Positions 13,450 to 24,317 of a DNA stretch of 64,000 nt are shown here, in pieces. This stretch comes from Rhyzopertha dominica (lineage: Eukaryota; Arthropoda; Insecta; Coleoptera; Bostrichidae). A program made the position numbers and the translations under genes. Where the stretch lies: the NCBI GenBank assembly GCA_025024175.1, contig QCXZ01000001.1, positions 29,940,942 through 30,004,941 on the forward strand, read 5' to 3'. Numbering within the stretch: the stretch's first letter is position 1; the number at the start of each line of letters is the position of its first letter. The notes below the pieces were generated by a model. The model had not been told where the DNA came from. It did not search any database and saw nothing but the letters and a program-made list of their open reading frames with translations.

Positions 13450-14035
13450 GTGATATAAAAAGCACCTCTCTACGTGAAACTTTTTAATAACACTGAAAAG
13501 TAAAATTTATTGCTGTGCAAAGATGACGCTGTTATTATACTCCAAACAGTCGATGGTAAATATTTATCGGTACGTTTTATATTATACGGATCGATATTGA
13601 AAATTCAATAAGATAAGATGAGCTCTACGCGATTGCCGTACAACGAATGAATATTGGAATGTATTAATTTTACAATGACTGTTAGCAAGCATTAAGCACC
13701 CCGCCAGATGGTGCCTCGCGACAATTGAACAAACGACGAACTAACATTTGAATTGAATTCTGCCATTAACATACCGCCCGCCTTGAAATATTTATTTCAA
13801 CTTGTCCTTCAGCTCGTCATCTTTCGGGAATAGTGGACACAGCTTTTTCACTGACGCCACTATTGGTTTTAACATCGACCACTCTCGCGACACCATATCA
13901 CCACCGCAGTAGAGAGGAACGATTCTTCCTGCTGGTCACTTCAAGGGTTAAATGTTCTCCTCCACGAGGATGATTTAATCCTCTTCCTTTGGTACGTGAG
14001 GTTCTGATGAATACCATTTGTAGCGCTGTTGCAGG
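13450..14035 (-). mobile_element. BEL/Pao retrotransposon tail: integrase C-terminus, PPT, LTR start
   Basis: The minus strand carries the C-terminal DUF5641-type region of a BEL/Pao polyprotein in three frames. PLKxPAGRIVPLYCGGD lies at about 13895-13955; the family has PLKWPLGRI, so the in-frame stop replaces Trp. RVVDVKTNSG follows at about 13858-13885, and KKLCPLFPKDDELKDKLK then stop at about 13795-13850. Immediately after comes a purine-rich AAGGCGGGCGG tract (13774-13784) and then TGTTAATGGCAG, reading down from 13771. This is the expected order of stop, polypurine tract and 3' LTR. An AATAAA on the same strand near 13508 suits an LTR poly(A) signal. The LTR's far end was not located, and the rest of pol is not visible. 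Confidence 0.65.
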
Positions 14036-16258
14036 CTGGAGATATAAATAATCAATAATACTAATTACAATGGTTTTGTGTTTAACCAGTTCTTATTAAT
14101 TTCTGTTTTTACAAGCCACAAGTCTTACAATTAAAATTGCATGAAAAGGTATGGTAAAGTACTTTTTAAAAAAAGATTAATATAATGTTCTCAGGTTAAA
14201 AAATAATTTAATAACATTTTAAGGGGCGTGTCACGAAGTTGAAAAACTTGACGCATGCAGTGTTGTGTAAAACACTATGCGGCAAGTCCAGTCTATCCTG
14301 TTAGTTTAATTGATGTGCCTGTACTTATGCATAAAACACGTATATTATTTTTATCACTGCGTGGTCTCTTCACACCGGTTGCCTTACTTAGCTTTTTCGT
14401 TCGCGATTGTTGCACAATCCTTACCAATTGCAAATTTTTAATTTATGACCCGTCCTGAAAAAGGCGATAGAATCCGTGTTTGTAATTACATACCTATATT
14501 GAAATTATTAAATGTATTTAAATTTCAGAAACAGTGTTTGTACCCTTTTACTTGTGCAAATATTCAGAAATTTCACTACTCTTATCACGATACTAAGCAG
14601 TGGTTGTCTGGTAATCTTGATAACGTTCACGAAAATCAATATCTGGTCCATACTTAAAGAATTCGTAGTTTCACAACTGAACGCCATACGTTCCTTATAA
14701 TTAATAGCTTTTATTCAGAAAAATTTAGTGCCATTGGACATTTAAAAGCATCCGTTTATCTAATCAGGAATATTTATCACATGAACACAATAACGAATTA
14801 AGAAATTTCAACCATGAAATTAAATTTTAAATTATTAGCCTTTAATTGGGTTCAGGTTCAAGCCTAAAATACCTCGTTGTCCTGCAGCTGCTATTTCTAC
14901 GAGTTTTGCAAATGGATCGTAAAAAGACACGATTCCCTCTTGCAATAAGTGCGATTTGATAATAATTCCCCGACGGCAATTATTCACAGTTTCATTGGTA
15001 ACACTGTTTCGAAATGGCTTTTTGTCGTTGCCGAACGCGAATTGATTCCGGACAAAGCACGCAACACACTGTTTATAATCCGTTTTACGCCTTTTTTCTG
15101 CGACCAAAAAATCGGGGTCACTCGGCATTGCCAGTTTGAATTTTACTTTTCAACAACGGTATCTAGCTTTTGTATTAATTAACAGGTAAACGTGGCCGGT
15201 TTCTCCGTATTGTTATTACCGAGGCAGTTGTTACTCTGTATGTAATAATTATCGCTACCGCAAAAGTAGGACATCCTTATCCGCGCGTATTGTAAGGCCG
15301 CATTAAAAGTTTAAACAGCATTGTGTTGTGTGTGAAGTCACGATATGTTTAATATTGCCGTACTCGCCACGTTATTTTATTTGTTTGTCGGTTTGTTTTC
15401 TCTACCTTTTATTGTGTATACGCTTTTATTAACAAGTTATTTTGCAGTGTTTGTCGTTTTATCAGCATACAGTATGATATCTCCTAGTGTCAATAAACTT
15501 TAGAAAACCGGTGATTGATAAGTTAAATTCAACCTATAGTGGAAATATTAAGGAATCTTGACAAAATATGCTCTACTATTATAGAGTGTGTACATAGTTG
15601 TTAACCCATTGTAATTCATTACGAGTAGGGAACTGCTGTATCTTGGAAACCCTTCATCCTCTCGCTTTGAGAAAAACATTTGTTAGATAAATATATGTCT
15701 ATCCAAAAAATTAACTTAAAATAGGTACGTAATTGATATTAAGTTACAACTAAACGCAAATAACTCCAAATTCCAAAATGGAATAGAAAGACATGTTTTT
15801 CAACATTTTGTCTCTGTTTGCCATGGTACGACACTGTTGAATAAAATATTCTCGAATATCCTAGATGCTGCAACCTTTAAACGCCGATTTCAATGATATT
15901 AAGATTTACCATAGACTCTTCCAAAATAGCAGTACAGGGCACCATTTAAAAATATGATTTCCTGAAAAAAAAAATTGGACGATATAAATTTTTTCGTTTT
16001 CTTTTATAGGCAATGTATCTAAGAGAAACGGTTCTGAAAACCGGAGGCAGATTATCAGTTTTAGAGTTCAAATTATTGCCACTATAGTAGACATAACTTA
16101 AAAAATGCATGTCTATGCTGTGCTGTCTACACCTCAACCAACTGCAGATAGTACTATTTCGCTGTCATTACAGCTAATCAGTGCAGTTTAGGTCTAGTGT
16201 AGACAACACGGCATAGAACTGGTTTTGCTTATATACCAAAGCAATGGTATGACGAAAG
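14036..16258. other. No recognised gene
   Basis: Mostly AT-rich. At 14835-15182 opposite-strand frames overlap (97 codons minus, 77 codons plus) in a less AT-rich patch. Neither product is recognisable and codon content does not decide between them. Confidence 0.45.
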
Positions 16259-16490
16259 TAAGAATTTAGGATGGCAATGCCATCTGTCAACATTACACTG
16301 ACACGATGACAAAGCCACCTAGCTGCCTTAACGTGGGGGCCTGCTGTCAAATTGAAGTATGCAGTTGCATGCCAATTTGTCAGGCTACAGGTCACTTCCT
16401 TTAGGAAGTAGTACCCGTTAAGGCAGCTAGGTGGCTTTGTCATCGTGTCAGTGTAATGTTGACAGATGGCATTGCCATCCTAAATTCTTA
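16259..16490. repeat. 75-bp perfect inverted repeat (foldback)
   Basis: The left arm 16259-16333 begins TAAGAATTTAGGATGGCA. The right arm 16416-16490 is its exact reverse complement over 75 bases, separated by an 82-base loop (16334-16415). The loop is itself partly self-complementary (CAAATTG / CAATTTG). The outermost bases are TA on both sides, compatible with insertion at TA. The inner arm, GTTAAGGCAGCTAGGTGGC, resembles sequence at 32536-32556 and 36561-36572, so the arms belong to a dispersed family. The simplest reading is a young foldback MITE or a head-to-head insertion. A transcript across it would fold into a long perfect hairpin. The 89-codon frame across it is a by-product. Confidence 0.85.
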
Positions 16491-17390
16491 ATAACTTAAA
16501 AAAGTTATTTTCACATCGATTTATGAAAAAAATAAATAGGACGCCATTAATTTTTGACATTGTTTTGTAAGCTATTATTTGCGAAAAACAATGGCGAAAA
16601 TCCGAGGTTGATAGCTTTTCTCGGGCAACAAATTTCCAGATTTATTCGATTAATTGCTTTTCTAATTACTAATTTAATAAATTAATTTTTAACTTACTTT
16701 TTACGAAATAATCGGATGTTCTGTAAAAATTGTACACTAAGTTACAACCACTTTATTAATTATACGGTAAAGCTAATAGCCTTCATGGGTACCAGAACCA
16801 ATAAATAAAAAAGGATCTTAACAATTATTTTGACTTTATCAAAAATGTAGAATAAGCAAATTTCACTTCAAATTAAAAGCAACCTAGGCGCCGGCTCACG
16901 CACGTAATATTAATTTAGATCAAATAAATAATTTAGTAATGGACAACTGAAATTATAAAAATCATTTAAAACAGTAAAATTTTGTTTACTAATAATTTTA
17001 CGAAAAAGAAATATTTAATTCCTCAGAATATAATTTAGATAGACTAAGACTTGACCAGCAAACTTAAGAGGAAACTAAATCTTATTTTTTTAATTAAAAT
17101 AACTGGTACTGAAAGAAAATTTAAACTATGTCAAATATTTCAAGTATTTACAGTTTTTCAATTTGGAACACTGTTATTAAAAGCGATTTGGAAGGCACAA
17201 AGGTACTTTAAAAAGTCAGTTAAAACGTTAGTGTTTTAAAATAAAAATATCTTTTTCTAAATTATTCATAGAGATCAGCTAAAATGGACTAAGGGAAGAA
17301 AGAACTCATAGTTAAACCAGACTTTTGTATAAAATTGTTGTTATTAAAAGAGAACTCCGTTAACGAAACCAAATTATTTTTTGTTAAAAT
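16491..17390. other. AT-rich non-coding DNA
   Basis: Nothing recognisable. The short frame at 17051-17239 is a low-complexity Lys/Leu/Phe peptide. Confidence 0.5.
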
Positions 17391-17485
17391 TTTTTTTACG
17401 TTTTCGACCATTTTAAACCGATTGAGCAAATAAAAATTTTTGAATTTTTTTTCGCGATAAAGTACTTCCAATCCGTTGGATGTGG
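17391..17485. mobile_element. 3' fragment of the CCACATCCAA-ended family
   Basis: About 95 bases match the right ends of the copies at 6351-7160 and 55176-56103. The stretch runs from TTTTACGTTTTCGACCA through GAGCAAATAAAAATTTTTGA and TTCGCGATA to the terminal TTGGATGTGG at 17476-17485. No left end is present nearby, so this is a truncated copy. It helps fix the family's right terminus. Confidence 0.7.
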
Positions 17486-17980
17486 AAGCTGTCAGAGCCC
17501 CAGGGTGAGCGCGTTTTCACACTAAAACTCAGGTACCCGCCAGTTACATTTAAAACTTAATACAAAAATTTAAAATGTAACGTTTTCGCTAGCTAATAAA
17601 ATGAGTTATCATGAGGTATATAATTAAAATAAATTAGTTTTATTTTAACTAGTGAGCTTACGAGTATGTATACAGTGAAAGCAATGAGCAACGTGAGTGT
17701 AGTCCCTCTGTAGGGTTTAAACTGACACGAACGCAATTATATAATTAAGTGTCTCTCTTGAACATGAAATTGCCCTGTTTGAGCGTTTTTTTTTTGACGA
17801 ATAGTAACAAACTCGAGTGTCTTGGGTTCACACTATAATGTAATTGACTTACTGCCACATTCGTTGTTACTGAATTCTCGTATGAGCAGTCGTAATAAAT
17901 TCTGTTGTACGAAACAGTCTAATCATCAACTGTAATAATGTAGTAACATTGCCCAATATCTAGTAACAAAAAATTCATAA
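17486..17980. other. No recognised feature
   Basis: AT-rich sequence between the repeat fragment and the splice-like site. Nothing identifiable. Confidence 0.5.
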
Positions 17981-18085
17981 TACCTTTATCTTTTCAGGTA
18001 AGTCGACTTTGTTGTGCAACACGGCTATTTCGGAGGTCTGACGTCATGTGTAAATTAAAAACGCCGCTTCCTACCACACGTAAGT
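17981..18085 (+). promoter_or_regulatory. CAG|GTAAGT site resembling a recursive splice site, with downstream donor
   Basis: The sequence ACCTTTATCTTTTCAG is followed directly by GTAAGTC, so a good 3' splice site (AG at 17996-17997) abuts a near-consensus 5' splice site (GTAAGT at 17998-18003). This is the form of zero-length recursive splice sites described in long Drosophila introns. A second GTAAGT donor follows at 18080, defining a possible 82-nt exon (17998-18079). It is on the strand of the taiman gene but about 6 kb upstream of its recognised ATG exon. If functional, it implies a more distal promoter or another plus-strand transcript. The motif is seen directly; the function is inferred. 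Confidence 0.4.
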
Positions 18086-20201
18086 ACACCTGACATTAAA
18101 TAAAGTAACCGGCTGCCGGCGTTACTTCACCATTTGCTGCCTGCCTACCTTTCTCACGATACGTGCCCATAAACAAACCTACTGCCAATTCAGATAGCTA
18201 GTTGTTGAGATAAAATTATCGTAATGTAAATGTCGTGCCGCGCAGCATCGGACATTGCAAAAAAGTAAGTGGAAGACATTGGCGTAGATATGTTGCAGTC
18301 TGGGGAACTGCTTAAATTATAGCCAATATTGTGGTCATTGATTGATTAATAAATATTGTGTAGAAGTAACAAGTTCTAGTAGTCGCACAACGCAGTTATT
18401 CCGCCATGTAAAATCAAGTCAATTGTTCTAGTTAGTATCTATGGAAGTGGGGTGTATCTTTGACGATCTATAAGCTAGTACATAGTCATCGTGCCATTCG
18501 CATTTCCCTTTTTTTTTTTTTTCAAAATCCAGGTTTCTTCAAGAAAACAAAAGTTGTATACTGTTTGCTTTTACCTCTTTAAACGTCTGTAAAAAATATT
18601 TTTACCCGACAAAATCATTTCATTTTTGGCTACGGTAATAAAAGGTAACCTATGCAGTTTAGTAGAATATATATAACATTATTGCATTTACTATTTGTGT
18701 TTTATATTTGATCAGTCCGGAGCTCCTTTCCTTTGATCCATCTGATTTACCGCTACTTTAAATAGTATCTATCTTAATTTTTGTGTTGTGTGCTACATGA
18801 CAAACGAGTAAGATTGAGTATGATACGGCGACGTATTTAGCGCTGTTTGTTGGACATGGTACAATATTTTCACTACAGCAATGAATGCGAGAGTCCTGTC
18901 ACTTCTAATACAGTTAAGCGAACACAAAAAAAACAACTGTTACGGAAAATGTCATTGTAAACACTCTAAAGAATATTTGTGCTTCTCTTTTTGATAACTA
19001 TAGTAAACATCTGAAAGTATTTTAGCTTTACAAGAAAAATCACATCCTATATTTCCAAGGCAAAAATTACATTATCAGAGCGTAGCTGTTGCTTCACAAA
19101 CATTTTATCGAATTATTGCATCAGAAAAAACTATTTACTGAGAGTTATCTTTAAAGAAGGTACTTTAAATTAGACTTTTGTCTGATAACCAGGACAAAGT
19201 TTTCTTTTATTATGACAGAGTTACAGAGTGATTGTAGTACAGTTAGGGTTCATTGAATAATTAGTAAGAATAACACGGATTTTCTTTTTTGTTAGGGAAT
19301 TTTCTCGCTTATTTCGCTTCGTTATCACTGACCATTCACCGCATTCTTTAAAATTTTATGATTCATGAGCCGAAGGTGACAATATAGATTTAACCACAAA
19401 ATCAAAGAGTTGAGTAATTTCAAATTATTTTGGTATTATCTTCGTAGAGATACCACCTACCTACTATAGCATTTGTACACCAGCAAATACCTATAACTTT
19501 ATAGTCTTGGCGTTTTGCCAGTGCTTCCTGGTACAGCTCCCGAAACGATCCTTTTCACTTGCTGTCGCGCCACTGCTTCCAAAAATTACGTAACCCGAGA
19601 CCCACCCAATACCTTACGTGTAATACGAACCTGAGGGATACCTACCTGTGGGTATAAAAACTTAATTTGGCCCCCTGATACCTGTTTGACCACGTTCTAC
19701 TAATAAAAAACACGTGTTCCTGGCAGTCCAAGGAAACCGGATTTTTCTATGCCATCCGCCATCCGCTGCAGTGCGAGGCCATTTTGCGCATCACATGCAT
19801 TCCGGTTGCCTGGTAGAAGTGATGTAGAAAGTTGAAAATTATAATTAGGAACACCCGCATACATCGTTTTATAATATTATGCAGTTTGTTTGCGTGCATC
19901 GCAAGAATCTTCCTTCGTTACAGTCTCAATTTGTACCGTTTTGGACACGTAACTTGAAGTATGTATTTGGTCCCTTCACTGCACACTAAATATTTAGTTG
20001 TTTTAGTTCCTACATTCAGTACTTGACACATCTCTATAATTTCTTAAATATAATTTTCCATTATTCCAAAATATATCCTGTAACTAATATATAAACTTTA
20101 TCTCAGGTTTTCGGTTACGCAACAACAAAAAATTATAACCTGCGTAAGATAAATTATGTAATAATTCAATGTTTTTTCCATTTTATTAAAACTAAATTAA
20201 A
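18086..20201. other. No recognised gene
   Basis: 18090-18260 is relatively CpG-rich. A second less AT-rich patch lies at 19500-19830. No coding homology was found in either strand of these patches; the remainder is AT-rich. Confidence 0.45.
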
Positions 20202-20248
20202 GTGTTTAAAGCGCTTTCAACGTTTCAGCTTTAAATGGCCATCTTCAG
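20202..20248 (-). ncRNA. Hammerhead-like motif of a Penelope-like element
   Basis: On the minus strand CTGAAGA (20248-20242) is followed by TGGCCATTTAAAGCT and then GAAA (20226-20223). That is the order of the hammerhead core: CUGANGA, a short stem II, GAAA. The next bases, CGTTGAAAGCGCTTTAAAC, are nearly self-complementary, as a stem III would be. Small hammerhead ribozymes are known from terminal regions of Penelope-like elements, and the RT/GIY-YIG remains of such an element lie just upstream on the same strand. The cleavage triplet is not intact by eye, so an active ribozyme is doubtful. Confidence 0.45.
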
Positions 20249-20499
20249 TGCCAGGCACAAGTGTTATCGAAATTATAAACTATGGGGACCTAACAGAAAT
20301 TAATTATTGATAGAAATAAAAGAATTATAACTTTTAGATTTCAAAGTTAATTTTATGCATGCAGGTTTACACCGTTACAGGAAGTCACCAACCATCATTA
20401 AAAATTGCACAATTATTTTAGTTAAAATTTTGAATTTTATTTGAAATTTTAAAACTTTGGTCATTTAAAACTTTATAAATCTATAAAATTTCTGAAAAG

Positions 20500-21455
20500 T
20501 TTTAATTGTGATTTGTTAAAAAAACTGGTAGTGTTCTTATATTTTTTAATTTGCTTGAGCTGCACCTTAGCTCTAACCATTGGAGATCTCCCAGTTTGTC
20601 CCACATACTCGTAAATTTCGGCACTATCATTGCAAAAAACACTGTATACTCCAGAAGATTTAAGGATTGATTTTTTTCTTTATTATAGACTAACTGGGAT
20701 CCTAAGCGACCGACGGTTGAAAAGATATGAATTCCGTGAGACAAACACCTTCCTTTTTCAAAAGCTACATAGAAAAACGGATTTTTTTAAGTCTATAAAA
20801 TAAATTATAGGAAATAACATTTTCTGTATACGTTGGTTTTCTAAAAATTTCGGAAGTAAAATGTGGATATGATTCGTTTCGTTTAATTTACAAATCTAGG
20901 AATGAGATGCTGTTCCCAATCTTTTTTTCATAACTGAAATTTTTATGTAAGAAATTTTGATTTTAAGACAAATTTAGTTTGCAAAATTAAGTTATTTTTA
21001 TTAAGTAAAGCCAAAATGCTACTTTAAAAAAAGTATATTATTTAAAATTTTGATACAGGAATAGAAGGGCACAAGTTGTTCAGGTCAAAAGAGAGTGGAA
21101 AGAAGTCTTTAGGAATATCAAAACTACTGATTTTGTTAGTCAGACCCAAACAGTTTTTAATAGCAAAATAATTATCAAAATTTAAAACCTCACGGAAAAT
21201 TAAATTTAACCACTTTAGTAATTTGTGACATGAAGAATTTACGTATGAAACGATTGGTCTGATATAACAAACCCCTTTATGTATTTTAGGAAGACCGTAA
21301 AGCCTAGGTGTTGTATTCAGTTCAAACAAAATCTCCATCATTTATAAATTTGAATATTTTATTAATATACTCAGTTTTGTCTAAAATGACAGGACAATTT
21401 TCTTTGTCATGTTTAGAAAATAATAAGTTATCTTTAACTTCTAGTTAATATCCAG
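20500..21455 (-). mobile_element. Penelope-like element remnant: RT and GIY-YIG endonuclease
   Basis: Down the minus strand three parts occur in canonical order. First, FSKHDKENCPVILDKTEYI (about 21345-21425) matches the family's ADKGN...VLDK block. Second, TPRLYGLPKIHKG...RPIVS leads into a D-x-x-x-L-F/C-P-x-I-P block (21042-21341), the signature RT core of Penelope-like elements. Third, about 300 bp later, GVYSVFCND...YVGQTGRS...R (about 20560-20660) is a GIY-YIG nuclease motif. Much of the RT between parts two and three is missing and the parts are in different frames, so the element is dead. The long frame 20502-20744 is an out-of-phase reading of the nuclease part. A hammerhead-like motif follows at 20202-20248. 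Confidence 0.8.
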
Positions 21456-23639
21456 AAGTCATTTAGGTGTGGCCACTGACAATTCCAACAGCTGCATAAT
21501 TTAGGTATTTGATTAGTTCCAGTGATGCTCTGGCAATGTAACAAATTTCCTGATGTTTGTGTACCACTGTTGATCTAGAGACGTTGCTTTTCAACAAAAA
21601 AAGAGAAACACGGTGGCTTGTTTTGTGACGTTAAACAGCTGCTATGATAAGGCCCAGCTTGTTTCAAGGTGGCTTGGCCACTTTACATCAATTAGAATGC
21701 TTTTACCAAAGAGTGACTGTATACAAACGAGTACTCTGTAACATTAGGGTTTAGATTAAATGCCAGGTAAGCTATTATGCTGGTATTTCTTTCTTTACGG
21801 GAGTATTCAGAAATGTGTGACTTTTGGAGACCTGTAGTAACATCTGAATCAGAATGCATGCCGTCTTGACCAGGATGATACTGAATCATCAGTGTAATGT
21901 ACGAGTATATTGAATCTGTATAAAACCTAACTATTACACGATTAGATGGTTGTTGAAACTTTTTTGCTTGCGTCATTCCTAATATCCCCAAACCTTCTTG
22001 TGTATTATGTCGATATAAAATATTGTATTCTACAAGAATATTTATCACTTTCTGATCTGAATGTTATAACTTTTGCTGTTCTGACATGATAATATACATC
22101 TATCTGTACTCGTTGCTTGTGTATTACGTTAATGATACCTCTTCATTACATGCGTCATGCAATATATCATATCCAATATCAGGTTTCCGTAGGTATTATG
22201 TTTTGCTTAAAATGTGGCTCGATCTCAATATTGCGTATGGCAAAGCCATAAGGAATGGCCACTTTTCATTTATCAATTATTATTTATATTAAATTATTTA
22301 TGAACCTCAGAAGCAAAATCAGTTTGTTTACTATGTGGTGAACATTCTACCGAGCAAAAATGAAAAAAGCTATTTTTATAATTGACTTTTGCAACAGAAA
22401 TCAGTAGATTGCAGTTTCGTTATATTTAATGTAGTAACGTAGTACAGGAGGTAGTTTGCTTTGAGCTAAAATGAATATGACAAAGATTGATCATTTCTGC
22501 TGGGATTTTTCCGTTGTTTCAAACGCACACTGAGCAGTCAGCAATGTAGGTATGTGTAAAGCCACCGCTAGATGACGCATTTTCACTGAATGACCGGGCA
22601 ATCGGCAATTTAGTATACTGTACCCAACCTATGTCGTAGTTTGTGGTCACCGCTAGATGACTCATTACCGATTTTTACCAAATGATCTCTGTAGTGCGGT
22701 TTAATATGATGTAGCATAAAATGATAAGAGAGCAAGCGCTATCCATTAAAAACTTTTCAAGCAGCCTATTTAATCATAACATTTTCATTTTTGGATATTA
22801 GGTGTGATCAGAAAATTACGACATGGTCAGTCCCTTTTATATATTGTGATCCTATATGCGTTTGTTCGTTAATTACTTGCCAAATCACACAAAGAGATTT
22901 TCCATTTCCAATACTGACAATAGGAGGCCAGTAACAAAAAAAGGTATGGAGATTCAACCTCCTCTTTAAGTGACAGTTACATAAAAACATAGGAAAAGCC
23001 GTACTGTAAATATAAATCTTCCAAAAGCACTCCACTACATAATGCAGTCGTCACTTGAACAGGTTAACAAAATCGACATAATTCTACAATGAAATCGTCA
23101 TTACAAGAAGTTAACGGTTAATTTTTTTGCCATTGACTCATTGTTTTTTAAGCATAAGCCTCCAACCCGAAAAAACTATTAGCTATTCGTCTGTTACTTT
23201 CTGTATCTTCCTTTGTAAAGTTCTTGACTCTTGGCTTGTCATCAAGCATCAAGAGAACAGTTGGAGCTATTTCTGTATGACCATCAAATACTTTGTAGTG
23301 CATCCATTATGACTGATAGCACAAACTGGTTCTTATGAGGATGTTTACATTAATTTGGTGTTTCTAGATATAGCTTGTCTTTGCACCAACTCTTCGTGTT
23401 TGCTCCGTACGATAAGCAAAGTCTCACCTAGATGGGCACTGAGTAAACCTTCAATTCACACCCTGCTTAACATCAAATACATTTATTGATAGCGAGTTAT
23501 CTCATTTTTTTTCTCATTATAACTGTATTTATATCTTATCATGAAGCTTACAAGCATCAAATTATGTATATATACACTTGGAATTAGAAAGGTGGGAATG
23601 TCTGGTGTACGAAGACCATCTGCCATTCTGCTTCTCATC
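21456..23639. other. No recognised gene; CTAGATGAC motifs
   Basis: The 118-codon minus frame at 21692-22048 gives no recognisable protein and is flanked by AT-rich DNA. Two similar sites, CCACCGCTAGATGACGC (22562-22578) and TCACCGCTAGATGACTC (22647-22663), lie about 85 bp apart. Nothing else is identifiable. Confidence 0.45.
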
Positions 23640-24228
23640 TCCTCGCAGTGCGGACAACTTTTCACGGCCCCAGCCGTCATATTTGCGCTGACGTGTGTGC
23701 ATCCGAAGCAGCGGGGACCTTCCTTCGAAGCCGGGCAGATGTCGGCAAGGTCCCAAAATTCCACACCACATCCAAATTGAGGCACGTACGTCGGAAAACC
23801 GCACAACCGGAGGTCGCCGGAGTCGAAAAAAATCCACAATTTTCATACTAGCCTTGCCTGCCGTAGCGGTACGTTCGGCAACACTCGCTTGCTGAGTACG
23901 TCATCGCGACCTACTAACCCCAATAGGGAGCCTCGCGTTCGCGGCGGTACGCTGTTGCCATTGAGTTGCCGGCAGCAGGAGTTGATGCAGGCGCGGACCG
24001 CGTTCAGCCGACTTGATTTGCTGAACTTGTGCCTTCGCAGCCGGACGTGAACGTGGTTAATACGCAATTATTGTGCAGTTTTCAAGTGTGCGAAACGCAA
24101 CTGGATTATAATTTCGGGTGTGATGATATACAGGGTGGTCAGTGGTGATTCCAATGTTGGATTTTGTGGTTAGTGATTGATTTGGAGTTGCCATTCGTGG
24201 ATCTAGTCACTGCCCGACGTCTGTGATA
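23640..24228 (+). promoter_or_regulatory. tai: CpG-rich promoter and 5'UTR of taiman
   Basis: Composition changes sharply here, with many CpGs (for example TCGCGTTCGCGGCGGTACG near 23932) in contrast to the surrounding AT-rich DNA. The block ends at the ATG of the first coding exon. No TATA box is evident at a sensible position. CRE-like sequences occur (TACGTCATCG near 23898, CTGACGTG near 23688). The transcription start cannot be set from sequence alone. Short frames on both strands in this block are side effects of its composition. Confidence 0.5.
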
Positions 24229-24317
24229 ATGCTAGAGCATACATCGATGTACTTCAGCGGGGTTCCGCAACTGTGCGAGGACGACACTTCGCTCTATCCG
24301 GATTTCTACACTGCCGG
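24229..24317 (+). CDS. tai: taiman (p160/SRC coactivator), putative first coding exon
   Basis: The ATG at 24229 opens a 29-codon frame (begins MLEHTSMYFSGV, ends DFYTA) plus two bases, GG. It is followed by the donor GTATGT at 24318. The split Gly codon is completed by the first G of the exon at 53948, giving DFYTAG|LGPYELQDP without a stop. That phase match over a 29.6-kb intron, on the same strand and next to a CpG-rich block, is the main evidence. The peptide has no domain; p160 coactivators commonly have variable N-termini ahead of the bHLH. An upstream in-frame TGA (24223-24225) makes 24229 the first possible Met. This exon could instead belong to an alternative isoform, since exon 2 has its own in-frame ATG. 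Confidence 0.62.

Noticed and set aside
14835..15182. Opposite-strand overlapping frames (97 and 77 codons)
   Set aside because: No motif supports either frame, and no splice or promoter signal was convincing.
21692..22048. 118-codon minus frame just upstream of the Penelope-like remnant
   Set aside because: It does not match the N-terminal part of Penelope proteins or any other family I know; left as unassigned.
23483..23846. Overlapping frames on both strands just upstream of taiman (up to 118 codons)
   Set aside because: They lie in the CpG-rich promoter block where stops are rare. No domain or conserved motif is visible in any of them.
24128..24142. ATACAGGGTGGTCAG resembling a mariner-type terminal repeat in the 5'UTR
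   Set aside because: No matching inverted end or element body nearby; the motif is short and common.
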